A DNA stretch of 47,818 nucleotides from Pseudomonadota bacterium (GTDB taxonomy: Bacteria > Myxococcota_A > UBA796 > GCA-2862545). Both the position numbers and the translations under genes were made by a program. The stretch is taken from assembly GCA_947505245.1 (NCBI GenBank), contig CANNIZ010000034.1, forward strand, positions 1 through 47,818. The letters are read 5' to 3'. The notes below the pieces were generated by a model, which saw only the letters and a list, made by a program, of their open reading frames with translations, was not told the DNA's origin and did not search any database. Within the stretch, counting starts at the first letter, position 1; each line of letters opens with the position of its first letter. Shown here one piece after another: positions 23,590 through 31,355 of this stretch.

Positions 23590-24305
23590 GACCCGCGAAC
23601 CTCGACCGCGTCTTCGACGAACCGGCGCTCGGGCGGCGTCTCGGCGAGGCGCCGCAGCACCTGCTGCATGCGTTGCCCGACGTCCTCGACCCGTCGCCGC
23701 GCCATCACCGCCGCGAACACCGGGCCCGCACCAGGAACAAAACGGAGCACGCTCGATGCCGTCGAGCGCAGCGACTGCTTGACGATCTGCTGCGCGAACC
23801 AGGTCCCCGCCGATGACACCGACGCGCGCGGCACGAGCGCCCGCGGGACGTCGCGCAGCCGAACCTCCATCGGCCCCTGCGCCGGGAGCTCGATCCGCAG
23901 CCCCGCCGCGAGCGCGCGCCAGAGCGCCATCTGGCCCTTCGGTTGCTCCGGGTCGAAGCCGTACACGACTGCGAGCCGCTGTGCGAGCCGAACGACGCCG
24001 ATCGCCTCGCCCACCGCTTCGGGCGGAATGGAGGCCGGGCCTGCCACCGCCGTCGCACCTCCGAACGCAGCGAACTCCACAGAGGAGCGGCGGATCAGCC
24101 ACGCGGCGGTGTCGTCGAGGTCGACCATCGGAGGCGTCACGTCGGCGTCCGGGTCGATGTACGCGCGCCCCAGGTGCTTGAGGCGCGACCGCGTCGCGGC
24201 CGTGGGCACGCTGATCGCTGCGTAAACGCCGGACGGCACCCCCCGGTCGGCGTGGTCAGCGACGCGCTCGATCAGCTCACGAACGGCGTCGCGGACAAGA
24301 CCCAT
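23586..24305 (-). CDS. EcsC-family protein
   Basis: A 239-residue protein with the EcsC layout: an N-terminal helix, the glycine-rich segment AAFGGATAVAGPASIPPEAVG (two pieces around 80-100), VVRLAQRLAVVYGFDPEQPK typical of the family, and C-terminal FVPGAGPVFAAVMARRRVED. EcsC proteins are associated with ABC transporters or membrane proteins in other bacteria, but their activity is unknown; the Gly/Ala stretches may insert in or contact a membrane. It lies seven bases after accC and is coupled to FAN1 by GTGA. Confidence 0.75.
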   Translation of the reverse strand: MGLVRDAVRELIERVADHADRGVPSGVYAAISVPTAATRSRLKHLGRAYIDPDADVTPPMVDLDDTAAWLIRRSSVEFAAFGGATAVAGPASIPPEAVGEAIGVVRLAQRLAVVYGFDPEQPKGQMALWRALAAGLRIELPAQGPMEVRLRDVPRALVPRASVSSAGTWFAQQIVKQSLRSTASSVLRFVPGAGPVFAAVMARRRVEDVGQRMQQVLRRLAETPPERRFVEDAVEVRGS

Positions 24306-24312
24306 AGGGCAC

Positions 24313-25695
24313 CTAGGTCGGTCGGGTAGCGGGGTCCGCAGCCGTGGCGGCCGCCTCGGTGCGCTGCTTCAGCCAGCTGTCGATGTACCGCGTGTTGATC
24401 CGCATCGTGCGGAACTCTTCGCTCGCGATCAGCTCGCGCTGCAGCGGAATGGTGGTCTTGATGCCCTCGACCACCATCTCGTCCATCGCCCACAACATCC
24501 GCTGAATCGCGTGGGTGCGGTCGCGCCCGCGCACGATCAACTTGGCGACGAGCGAGTCGTAGTACGGCTGCACCATCGCGTGCTCGTGGACGGCGCTGTC
24601 GACGCGCACGCCCGGACCGCCCGGCTCGTGGTAGCCGGTGATGCGTCCGGGCGACGGCACGAACGTGTAGGGATCTTCTGCGTTCACGCGGATCTCGATC
24701 GCGTGCCCTTCGAACTTCACATCTTCCTGGCGGAACGGAAGCTTTTCGCCTGCCGCGAGGCGGATCTGGAGCTGGATCAGGTCGATTCCGGTGACCTCTT
24801 CCGTCACGCAGTGTTCGACCTGGATGCGCGGGTTCACTTCCATGAAGAAGAACTCGTCGCCGTCCACGAGGAACTCGCAGGTGCCGACGGTGCGGTAGCC
24901 GACCGAACGCACGAGGTCCGCCGCGGCGTTCATGATGCGTTCGTGCAGCACCGGCGGCAGGAACGGGGCGGGCGCCTCTTCGATGATCTTCTGGTGACGA
25001 CGCTGCATGGTGCAGTCGCGCGTGCCGAGGTGCACGGCGTTGGTGCCGTCGCCCGCGACCTGGACTTCGACGTGGCGAGGAGCGCGCAGGAAGCGCTCGA
25101 TGAACACGTCGCCGTTTCCGAACGCGGCCAGCGCCTCGGTCTGCGTGAGCGTGAAGAACCGCCGCAGCTGATCGTCGTCTTCGACGATTCGCATGCCTTT
25201 GCCGCCGCCACCGCCCGCTGCCTTCAGGATCACCGGGTAGCCCGTGCGGGCCGCGGTCTCCAGCGCCTCGTCGATGCTCTTCACGGCGCCCGTGCTGCCC
25301 TGCAGCAGCGGCAGGCCAGCCTGGCGTGCAGCTTCCTTCGCGGACAATTTGTCGCCGAACGTGCCGAGGTGCTCGACCGAGGGGCCGATGAACGTGAGGC
25401 CCATCGCCGTGACGGCGCGTGCAAACTGCGCGTTCTCGGCCAGGAAACCGTAGCCCGGATGCACGGCGTCCGCGCCCGTGATGTGCGCGGCCGAAAGCAC
25501 GCTCGGCTGGTGCAGGTACGACTTCATCGCCTGCGGCGGACCGATGCACACGGCTTCGTCGGCGAACTGCACGTGGAGCGCGTTCTCGTCCGCCTTCGAG
25601 TACACGGCGACCGTGCGGATGCCCATCTCGCGGCACGCGCGGATGACCCGCAGGGCGATCTCGTTGCGATTCGCGATCAGGATCTTCTTGAACAT
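24313..25695 (-). CDS. accC: Acetyl-CoA carboxylase biotin carboxylase
   Basis: A 460-residue ATP-grasp enzyme that carboxylates the biotin on AccB with bicarbonate, the first half of malonyl-CoA synthesis. Motifs: KILIANRNEIALRVIRACRE, HPGYGFLAEN, ATP-binding KAAGGGGGKGMRIV, CTMQRRHQKIIEEAPAP, MEVNPRIQVEHCVTE and RINAEDP-like RVNAEDPYTFVPSPG. The start is ATG 25695, coupled to accB through TGATG. The family is typically about 450 residues, so it is full length with a small Ala-rich tail. It is followed closely by the EcsC-family gene. Confidence 0.96.
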   Translation of the reverse strand: MFKKILIANRNEIALRVIRACREMGIRTVAVYSKADENALHVQFADEAVCIGPPQAMKSYLHQPSVLSAAHITGADAVHPGYGFLAENAQFARAVTAMGLTFIGPSVEHLGTFGDKLSAKEAARQAGLPLLQGSTGAVKSIDEALETAARTGYPVILKAAGGGGGKGMRIVEDDDQLRRFFTLTQTEALAAFGNGDVFIERFLRAPRHVEVQVAGDGTNAVHLGTRDCTMQRRHQKIIEEAPAPFLPPVLHERIMNAAADLVRSVGYRTVGTCEFLVDGDEFFFMEVNPRIQVEHCVTEEVTGIDLIQLQIRLAAGEKLPFRQEDVKFEGHAIEIRVNAEDPYTFVPSPGRITGYHEPGGPGVRVDSAVHEHAMVQPYYDSLVAKLIVRGRDRTHAIQRMLWAMDEMVVEGIKTTIPLQRELIASEEFRTMRINTRYIDSWLKQRTEAAATAADPATRPT

Positions 25696-26171
25696 CAGCC
25701 CTTTCGCACCTTGAACAGGGCCTGACCGAACTGGACCGGATGTCCGCTCTCGACGAGGATCTCGATCACCGTTCCGGCGACCTCCGACTCGATCTCGTTC
25801 ATGAGCTTCATCGCTTCCACGATGCACAGCGGCTGGCCGACCTTCACGACCGTACCGACCTCGGCGAACGGCGGCGCCCCCGGCGACGGCGTGCGGTAGA
25901 ACGTGCCGACCATCGGGCTCTCTACCGTGACCACGTTCGGGTCCTTAGCGGCAGGAGCAGCCGGTGCGGCGGCGGCTGGGGCCGCGTGGGCCACCGGAGC
26001 CGCGTGCACGGGCGCGTGAGCGACGGCCGGAGCCATCTGCATCTGCGTCATCTGGACCGGCGGCGGCCCGATGCGGAACCGCATCGAGACGTCACCGTCG
26101 CGGTAGTGAAAGTCGCTCACTTCGTGAGCAGAGAGGAGCTTGAGTAGCGCCTCGATTCGTTGGAGATCCAT
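25695..26171 (-). CDS. accB: Acetyl-CoA carboxylase biotin carboxyl carrier protein
   Basis: A 158-residue BCCP. Residues 1-40 form the N-terminal dimer/AccC-binding part; a Pro/Ala-rich, His-containing linker (about 47-76) follows; the biotinyl domain runs from about 80 to the end, with the biotinylation motif [10 protein letters not shown] and K122. The [13 protein letters not shown] 'thumb' is typical of acetyl-CoA carboxylase carriers. A good GGAGG precedes the ATG. aroQ lies 30 bases upstream, and accC is coupled by TGATG, so accB and accC are made in step. Confidence 0.95.
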   Translation of the reverse strand: MDLQRIEALLKLLSAHEVSDFHYRDGDVSMRFRIGPPPVQMTQMQMAPAVAHAPVHAAPVAHAAPAAAAPAAPAAKDPNVVTVESPMVGTFYRTPSPGAPPFAEVGTVVKVGQPLCIVEAMKLMNEIESEVAGTVIEILVESGHPVQFGQALFKVRKG

Positions 26172-26201
26172 AGGGTGCCTCCCGGCGAGCAGGACGGCCC
26201 C

Positions 26202-26639
26202 TTAACCGAGCCTCGCGACCAGTCCACGCAACGCGAGTTCGTAGCCGACAGGGCCGAACCCGACGACGACCCCCATGGACACGTCGGCGAGCAGGCTCTT
26301 GTGCCGAAACTCCTCGCGCGCGAACACGTTGGAGACGTGGATTTCGACGAACGGCAGACCGGTCCCCAGGTACGCATCGCGGAGCGCGACCGACGTGTGG
26401 GTGTAGGCCGCCGCGTTGACCACAGCGCCGGCGACGCCCGTGCGGGCCGCCAGGTGGACGCGTTCGACCAGCGCGCCCTCGTGGTCGCTCTGAAAATGTT
26501 CGAGCTCGACGCCCAACGATGCAGCGAGCGCGTCGAGCGTCCGCCCGATGTCCGCGAGCGTCAACCGCCCGTAGACCTCCGGCTCGCGCGTCCCAAGGAG
26601 CCCGAGGTTGGGCCCGTTCATCACCAGGAGCCGCTTCAT
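26202..26639 (-). CDS. aroQ: 3-dehydroquinate dehydratase type II
   Basis: A 145-residue dodecameric type II dehydroquinase, making 3-dehydroshikimate. Motifs: MNGPNLGLLGTREPEVYG with Y23 as base and R18, SDHEGALVERVH (FQSNHEG in most homologues), NAAAYTHTSVALRDA and EIHVSNVFAREEFRHKS with H101. Length equals the family norm. Its ATG is coupled to the stop of the upstream repeat protein by TGATG (26639). The position next to accB is common in bacteria. Confidence 0.95.
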   Translation of the reverse strand: MKRLLVMNGPNLGLLGTREPEVYGRLTLADIGRTLDALAASLGVELEHFQSDHEGALVERVHLAARTGVAGAVVNAAAYTHTSVALRDAYLGTGLPFVEIHVSNVFAREEFRHKSLLADVSMGVVVGFGPVGYELALRGLVARLG

Positions 26640-27424
26640 CAGCGCCTAAGCAGCGAACGACGCTTGCGCGTGCCGGGCGCGCGCACATCGGAGGTCTCTT
26701 CGTCGGCCGCCCGCGTCAGGTCACTGATCGGCGTGGCGCCGTCGTCCGCGTACGGTCGCGGCATGGAGATGCTCGGCGGGGGAAATTTCGACGGGTCCGG
26801 CAGCTCCTCCGAGAGGTCGTCGCACTCGCGCTCGAAGGGCGTGCCGAGCAAGGCGTTCAAACGCTCGCGGATTCGCTTGCTGCGCGGGTTGTAGAACAAC
26901 AGGCGACGAAGCACCCGCACGGCGCGATCGGGACGTCCCGCGCGGGCATAGGCCGCGGCGCGATCCTCCGTCAGGACGGGGTCGACGGACAACACCAGCG
27001 GCGGCTCGAGTTCGGCGGGCGGCGCGGCCACCACGCTGCCCGCGAGCAGCGATTCCGCGGGTCCAAACGACGGGTGCAACAGCACGAGCGACTCGGCGAG
27101 CAGGGCCGCGCGCTCCATCTGGCCGATCCCGCAAAGGGCCTGCACTTCGAGCTTCACCAGCTCGGGGTGTTTTTCCGGCGTCGGCGAGAGCTTCTCGAGG
27201 GCCTGGAGCGCGATCTCGGGCTGCGCGGAGGCCACGCCCGCGCGGGCGAGCAACTCCCAGCCTTCCCGCGCTGCAACGTTCTGCTCGAGCCCGGCGACCA
27301 ACACCGCCGCCGCGTCCTTCCACTTCTCGCGACGACACAGCTCGCGACCCACGTCGAGGAACACGTCGGCAGACGGGTCCTCTTCGAGCAGCTCGCGCAA
27401 CATTTCAAGTTCGGGATCGGTCAC
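26639..27424 (-). CDS. TPR-like repeat protein
   Basis: A 261-residue protein with an N-terminal all-helical, tetratricopeptide-like region (about 1-175: LRELLEEDPSADVFLDVGRE, WKDAAAVLVAGLEQ, PEIALQALEKL, PDRAVRVLRRLLFYNP) and a proline-rich, charged, probably disordered C-terminus ending RKRRSLLRR. No signal peptide, so likely cytosolic. Start GTG 27424 overlaps the upstream lipoprotein stop (GTGA), and its own stop is coupled to aroQ. Repeat proteins of this kind often act in protein interaction; the partner is unknown. Confidence 0.7.
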   Translation of the reverse strand: MTDPELEMLRELLEEDPSADVFLDVGRELCRREKWKDAAAVLVAGLEQNVAAREGWELLARAGVASAQPEIALQALEKLSPTPEKHPELVKLEVQALCGIGQMERAALLAESLVLLHPSFGPAESLLAGSVVAAPPAELEPPLVLSVDPVLTEDRAAAYARAGRPDRAVRVLRRLLFYNPRSKRIRERLNALLGTPFERECDDLSEELPDPSKFPPPSISMPRPYADDGATPISDLTRAADEETSDVRAPGTRKRRSLLRR

Positions 27425-27882
27425 CGGGGCCCCACGACAAAGGCGTCTTCCACGCCGCGCGCCGACACGGTCACCAGCACGGGGGCTCCCTCGAAGGCGT
27501 CGACCACCACGTTCAAGCGCACGAGGCCCGTGGCGTCCGTTCGCACGGTGAGCGCCGGCGCAAGGTGGTCGGTCGCCAACGCCACCCATCGGTCGCGGCG
27601 GGCATCCCAAACCGCGTCTTCCGGTGGCGCCACGACAACGTCATTCTCACCGACCAGGCCAGCTTCCCCGTCAGGCACGGCCACCGTGACGGCCACGTCG
27701 GCCAGCGGACTTCCCGTGTTCGCGTCGTACATCATCACGTCGACCGGGACCACCGCGACGAGCCCGTCTCCAACACCATCAAACGAGGCGTCCCACGGGA
27801 CATCGACGTCGGCCGGGACCAGCAATTGCGGCTCGAGGCGTCCACACGCAGCGAGCAGCAGCACGGGCAGGAGGCGGGTCAC
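27421..27882 (-). CDS. Small predicted lipoprotein
   Basis: A 153-residue protein starting at GTG 27882 with a lipoprotein signal (RLLPVLLLAAC, C13) followed by acidic beta-rich sequence. The segment PVDVMMYDANTGSPLADVAV and later ALTVRTDATGLVRLNVVVDA look like an immunoglobulin-like or carboxypeptidase-regulatory domain. It is coupled at both ends: to aroB upstream (GTGA 27879-27882) and to the repeat protein downstream (GTGA 27421-27424). Its presence within the shikimate genes has no obvious metabolic reason. Confidence 0.68.
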   Translation of the reverse strand: MTRLLPVLLLAACGRLEPQLLVPADVDVPWDASFDGVGDGLVAVVPVDVMMYDANTGSPLADVAVTVAVPDGEAGLVGENDVVVAPPEDAVWDARRDRWVALATDHLAPALTVRTDATGLVRLNVVVDAFEGAPVLVTVSARGVEDAFVVGPR

Positions 27883-28949
27883 GAGGTGAGCATCTCTCGG
27901 AGGGAGTCGATGGGAACCGGTACGACGGTCATGTGACCGACGCTGATCACGACCGGCACGCGGATTGTAGCCCCCGCGGCCTTCTTGTCCAATCGCATAG
28001 CCGCTTCGACCGCGAAAAGATCGATCGGCGGCACCGAAGTCGGAAGGCCGAGGCGGGCGACCAGGCGCGCCACGCGCGGCGCGAGATCGGCGTTCGTGGA
28101 CCATCCGCGGGCCGACGCCCACCTGAGCTCGGCCAACGTTCCGAGCGCGACCGCCTCACCGTGCAGGAGCGTGCCGTACCCCGCTGCCACCTCGAGCCCG
28201 TGCCCGACCGTGTGGCCGAGGTTGAGCCAGATCCGGTCGCCGGTCTCGCGTTCGTCGCGGGCGACAATGGCGGCCTTGATCGCGACGCAGCGCGCGATCA
28301 CCGGCGCGAGCGCCTCGGGGTCGCCGAGCCGGAGCCGATCCGCGTCGCGCTCGAGGAGCCGGAGCAGCGACTCATCGGCGATCAGCGCGGTCTTCACGAC
28401 CTCCGCGAGCCCCGCCACGAGCTCGCGCGCGGGGAGCGTCGCGAGGGACGCGAGCCCCGCGAACACGAGCGACGGCTGGTAGAAAGCGCCGACGAGGTTC
28501 TTCCCGGTCGGCAGGTTCACGGCCGTCTTGCCGCCCACCGAGCTGTCCACCATCGCCAGCACGGTGGTTGGAACCTGCACGAACGGCAACCCGCGCAACA
28601 CGCTCGCCGCCGCGAAGCCCGCCACGTCGCCGACAACCCCACCACCGACCGCGACGATCACGGTGGACCGATCGACGCCTGCGGCGACGATCTGCTCGAC
28701 GAGCGCGCTCCAGGTCGCGAGGGTCTTGTTCACCTCGCCGTGCGGGAAGGTCACCACCACCGTCGCGACGTTGCAGCGCACCAACGCGTCGCGCACGACG
28801 CCGGCCCACAGCGGCCCAACCACGTCATCGGTGACGATCACCGCGCGTCGCGCGCCCAATGCCGCGATGCGCGGCGCCACCGCAGCAGGCCCGCCTCCGT
28901 CGATAACGACGTCGTAGGACCGCTCACCGAGCACGACCTTCACGTCCAT
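27879..28949 (-). CDS. aroB: 3-dehydroquinate synthase
   Basis: A 356-residue NAD- and metal-dependent cyclase converting DAHP to 3-dehydroquinate in the shikimate pathway. Motifs: VAVGGGVVGDVAGFAAAS, VQVPTTVLAMVDSSVGGKT, LVAGLAEVVKTALIAD, the metal site NLGHTVGHGLE and HGEAVALG. Start ATG 28949 overlaps the end of aroK by ten bases (28940-28949). This is the usual bacterial aroK-aroB order, with the lipoprotein coupled downstream. Confidence 0.95.
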   Translation of the reverse strand: MDVKVVLGERSYDVVIDGGGPAAVAPRIAALGARRAVIVTDDVVGPLWAGVVRDALVRCNVATVVVTFPHGEVNKTLATWSALVEQIVAAGVDRSTVIVAVGGGVVGDVAGFAAASVLRGLPFVQVPTTVLAMVDSSVGGKTAVNLPTGKNLVGAFYQPSLVFAGLASLATLPARELVAGLAEVVKTALIADESLLRLLERDADRLRLGDPEALAPVIARCVAIKAAIVARDERETGDRIWLNLGHTVGHGLEVAAGYGTLLHGEAVALGTLAELRWASARGWSTNADLAPRVARLVARLGLPTSVPPIDLFAVEAAMRLDKKAAGATIRVPVVISVGHMTVVPVPIDSLREMLTS

Positions 28950-29419
28950 GCGTGCTCCAGGATGCGGTCGACGATCATGTCGGGAGTGAGCGTCGCGTCG
29001 ACGCGAAGGTCGGCGTCCTCGTAGGCCTCCCGGCGCGCGAGGTACCGCGCCTCGAGCTCGCCGGCGAGCGGGCGCCCCTGCCCCGCGCCGATGCGCTCCC
29101 GCACAACCTCGAGCGGCGCGTGCAGCACGACGACATGGTAGCAGCGGCGCAACATCGCGCGATTCGCGGGGTCCACCCACGTGCCACCACCAGTAGCGAG
29201 CACGCGCCGACCACCGTCGCAGAGCTCGTTGACGACGGCTGCCTCACGCGCGCGAAACGCGGGCTCGCCGCCGGTCGCGAATTGCTCGGGGATCGATCCG
29301 AAACGCCCCTCGAGCACCGCATCCAGGTCGCAGAACGGGAGCCCGCAGCGCGACGCGAGGCGCTGGCCCACGGTCGTCTTCCCGACGCCCATGAAGCCGG
29401 CCAGCGCGAAGCCCTTCAC
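28940..29419 (-). CDS. aroK: Shikimate kinase
   Basis: A 159-residue P-loop kinase phosphorylating shikimate. Walker A GFMGVGKTT (8-16), shikimate-binding FCDLDAVLE and FRAREAAVV, GGGTWVDPANR (Walker B region) and the lid RPLAGELEARYLARREAYED are all present. GTG 29419 overlaps the zinc-ribbon gene stop (GTGA) and the 3' end overlaps aroB by ten bases. It is slightly short but complete. Confidence 0.94.
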   Translation of the reverse strand: MKGFALAGFMGVGKTTVGQRLASRCGLPFCDLDAVLEGRFGSIPEQFATGGEPAFRAREAAVVNELCDGGRRVLATGGGTWVDPANRAMLRRCYHVVVLHAPLEVVRERIGAGQGRPLAGELEARYLARREAYEDADLRVDATLTPDMIVDRILEHAWT

Positions 29420-29853
29420 CGCTTCCACACCTGCCACAGCGCGGCGAACAGGCCAAACCCGCTGGCCTCCTCGTTCCCTTCGGCGCGACGACGCTCGAAC
29501 CACACCTCGAGCGCCTCGAGCTCGCCCTTGTCGAGCCAAACGCCATGTCCATGGACACAGGCGTCAACCAGGAGCTGCGACGCGAACCCGTACTCCTTCC
29601 GCTCGGCGGTGTCGCCGCACACAGGGCAGGTCACCGGTGGAAGATCGCGCTGCAACGCCATGCCGATCGCATCGCCGACGGTGTCTTCGGGCTGCCGCAG
29701 CTGGGTAGAGAGATCGTGCTCGCGGACCTGCTGGATCCGCTCGAGCTCGCCGCTGCCGACCCAGGTGCCGCCGCACTGCTCGCAGCGGTCGATCTCCACG
29801 TCGGACTCGTACTTCTGCGCGACGGTCGCGATCCCACAGCGCGGACAATTCAT
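29416..29853 (-). CDS. TFIIB-type zinc-ribbon protein
   Basis: A 145-residue protein with two zf-TFIIB-like ribbons: C3/C6/C24/C27 with DRCEQCGGTWVGSGELERI, and a second CPVCG...DACVHGHGVWLDKGELEALE near 75-115. The 'CxxC...GxWLDxGEL' pattern is that of PF13453-type proteins. The C-terminus (FGLFAALWQVWKR) is amphipathic. Function unknown; such proteins may bind nucleic acid or another protein. It heads the long minus-strand unit, after a GGGAG Shine-Dalgarno, and is coupled to aroK by GTGA. Confidence 0.8.
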   Translation of the reverse strand: MNCPRCGIATVAQKYESDVEIDRCEQCGGTWVGSGELERIQQVREHDLSTQLRQPEDTVGDAIGMALQRDLPPVTCPVCGDTAERKEYGFASQLLVDACVHGHGVWLDKGELEALEVWFERRRAEGNEEASGFGLFAALWQVWKR

Positions 29854-29889
29854 AGAATCTCCCGAAGGTGCATTTGTCCTAACAGACCC

Positions 29890-30762
29890 TCACGTGATGG
29901 CACGCAGGCGGCCGACGACGCCCGCGCGCCACCACGCCTCCGGCACGCCGTCACAGGTGTCCGCGCGCTGGCAGAAGCGACATTCGTCGGGGTGCAGGAA
30001 ACGCACGACGTCGGGCTGAAACAGCAGCGCGCGGTCGCCCTGGTGATCGGCGTCCACGTACCAGCGGTTCGCCGTGCGCGTCGCGCGTGTCGCGAGGGGC
30101 CCGAGAAGGCACGCTGGAAGACCCTTCACGGTGACCGCGATCCGCGCTGCCTCGAGGCGTTCGACGGCGTCGAGCAGGGAGACCGCCACCCGCTCGGCAT
30201 GCGGCGGCACCGCGGTCCCCCCGTTCGGGAGCGGCCACTGAAGCACCACGCGCGTGGGCGCCATGGCCACGAGGCCAGCGATCAGGTGGGACAGGCGCCC
30301 GAGCGCGGCCTCGTCGAGCACCACCACCGCGGAGACCTGAACACCGGGCAGGCGCGCCAGCGCGGCAACGTCGGCCAGGTCTGCGTCATCGGTGACCGTC
30401 GCCGCGACAGCCGAGACGTGCCGCAGCAGCGGCGAGCCCCGCAACGCCTCCCGTTGCCCGCGTCCCACGTGCATCACGACCCGGACGATGCCCCAGGAAC
30501 GCGACTCCTCAAGCACGGCCGCCAGCCCGGCGCGCCTGTCCACGTCGAGCCCCGACAACACCAGCGTCTGGACTGCACGCGCGCGCGGTCCCACGCGGGC
30601 CACGGTGAACCGACGCACGTTCTCGCGAACCTCGTCATCCGACAACGCACGCGACGGCGCGGGCGCTCCCGCGACCACGCGGCCCTCGAAGCCCTTCTCG
30701 ACGCGGATCTGCAGCGTGTCGGGCGCAGACACCGCGCCCGCCGCAGTCCAGGTCAGGCTCAA
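29890..30762 (-). CDS. Radical-SAM-like protein lacking the N-terminal cluster motif
   Basis: A 290-residue protein. The strand-helix alternation resembles a radical SAM barrel: VQTLVLSGLDVDRRAGLAAV, WGIVRVVMHVGRGQ, VQVSAVVVLDEAALGRL, TRVVLQWPLPNGG and ITVKGLPACLLG-like ARIAVTVKGLPACLLGPL. The CxxxCxxC that binds the iron-sulphur cluster is absent from the start. A C-terminal CRFCQRADTCDGVPE (C261, C264, C270) resembles the auxiliary-cluster ends of radical SAM maturases. It may be a degenerate, non-catalytic or differently acting member; the fold is inference. Start TTG 30762 overlaps the stop of the partner gene (TTGA). Confidence 0.5.
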   Translation of the reverse strand: MSLTWTAAGAVSAPDTLQIRVEKGFEGRVVAGAPAPSRALSDDEVRENVRRFTVARVGPRARAVQTLVLSGLDVDRRAGLAAVLEESRSWGIVRVVMHVGRGQREALRGSPLLRHVSAVAATVTDDADLADVAALARLPGVQVSAVVVLDEAALGRLSHLIAGLVAMAPTRVVLQWPLPNGGTAVPPHAERVAVSLLDAVERLEAARIAVTVKGLPACLLGPLATRATRTANRWYVDADHQGDRALLFQPDVVRFLHPDECRFCQRADTCDGVPEAWWRAGVVGRLRAIT

Positions 30763-31283
30763 CGCAGGTGCACGTTCGAGCAGCCGTCCAGCTCCCACAA
30801 CACCTGGAAGTCCGCGACCGGGAGCTTGCGCTCTTCGTCGATGTCGTTCCACGGGTTCGGATCCATCGCGTGGACCGTGCCGTCCACCTTCTCGATCAGC
30901 AGCCAGCTCGGCGCAACCTTGCCGTCGCTCCGCTCCCAGATGCGCGCGAGCCAGGGAAGACCCTGCGCGAACTGGTACCTGCGGAAGCTCGCTGCGCGCT
31001 CTTCGCGATCGCCCGTGCCGAGCTCGGCTTTGGCGCGATCGCCGAACAGTTGCTTGGCGACCGAGAGCATCCGTTCGGGCTCCGAGGGCCCCGCGAACAA
31101 CGCGTCCACGCGCCGGAGGAGCTGCAATCCTGCGACGTCCCCGGTCGAGGCCTCAGAGGCCGAGCTGATCGCGTCACACGCGCTCGCCACCTCGGCATCC
31201 GCGGCCCTCACCCCTGCTGCATGCAGCAGGTAGGCCCACGTAGCAAACGCAACCCGTCCGAGATCTTGTTGTTCCTGCGCCAT
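30759..31283 (-). CDS. Unrecognised protein coupled to radical-SAM-like gene
   Basis: A 174-residue soluble protein of no known family to me. The first part is helical and Ala-rich with acidic residues (AFATWAYLLHAAGVRAADAE), then a charged region (FGDRAKAELGTGDREERAAS), then a C-terminal part with Trp and acidic residues (MDPNPWNDIDEERKLPVADF) ending DGCSNVHLR. A GGAGG lies just before ATG 31283. Its last bases overlap the TTG of the radical-SAM-like gene, so the two are made together and probably act together. It is divergent from the YhfC gene across a 72-base region with a perfect palindrome. Confidence 0.65.
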   Translation of the reverse strand: MAQEQQDLGRVAFATWAYLLHAAGVRAADAEVASACDAISSASEASTGDVAGLQLLRRVDALFAGPSEPERMLSVAKQLFGDRAKAELGTGDREERAASFRRYQFAQGLPWLARIWERSDGKVAPSWLLIEKVDGTVHAMDPNPWNDIDEERKLPVADFQVLWELDGCSNVHLR

Positions 31284-31296
31284 TCGTGCCTCCAGT

Positions 31297-31312
31297 CCCG
31301 CGACGTCGCGGG
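31297..31312. promoter_or_regulatory. Perfect 16-bp palindrome in divergent intergenic region
   Basis: CCCGCGACGTCGCGGG is an uninterrupted inverted repeat, 14 bases upstream of ATG 31283 and 44 bases upstream of ATG 31356. It is placed where a regulator could control both directions. It also could form a hairpin. No regulator gene is adjacent. Confidence 0.45.
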
Positions 31313-31355
31313 GCGGTCGCGCGAATACTACCCCAACGCGTGCGAAGATGAAGCG

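Noticed and set aside
30768..31355. N-terminal extension of the YhfC frame upstream of 31356
   Set aside because: It would be antisense to the 174-residue partner gene and lacks the hydrophobic character of the family; ATG 31356 begins the first membrane helix.
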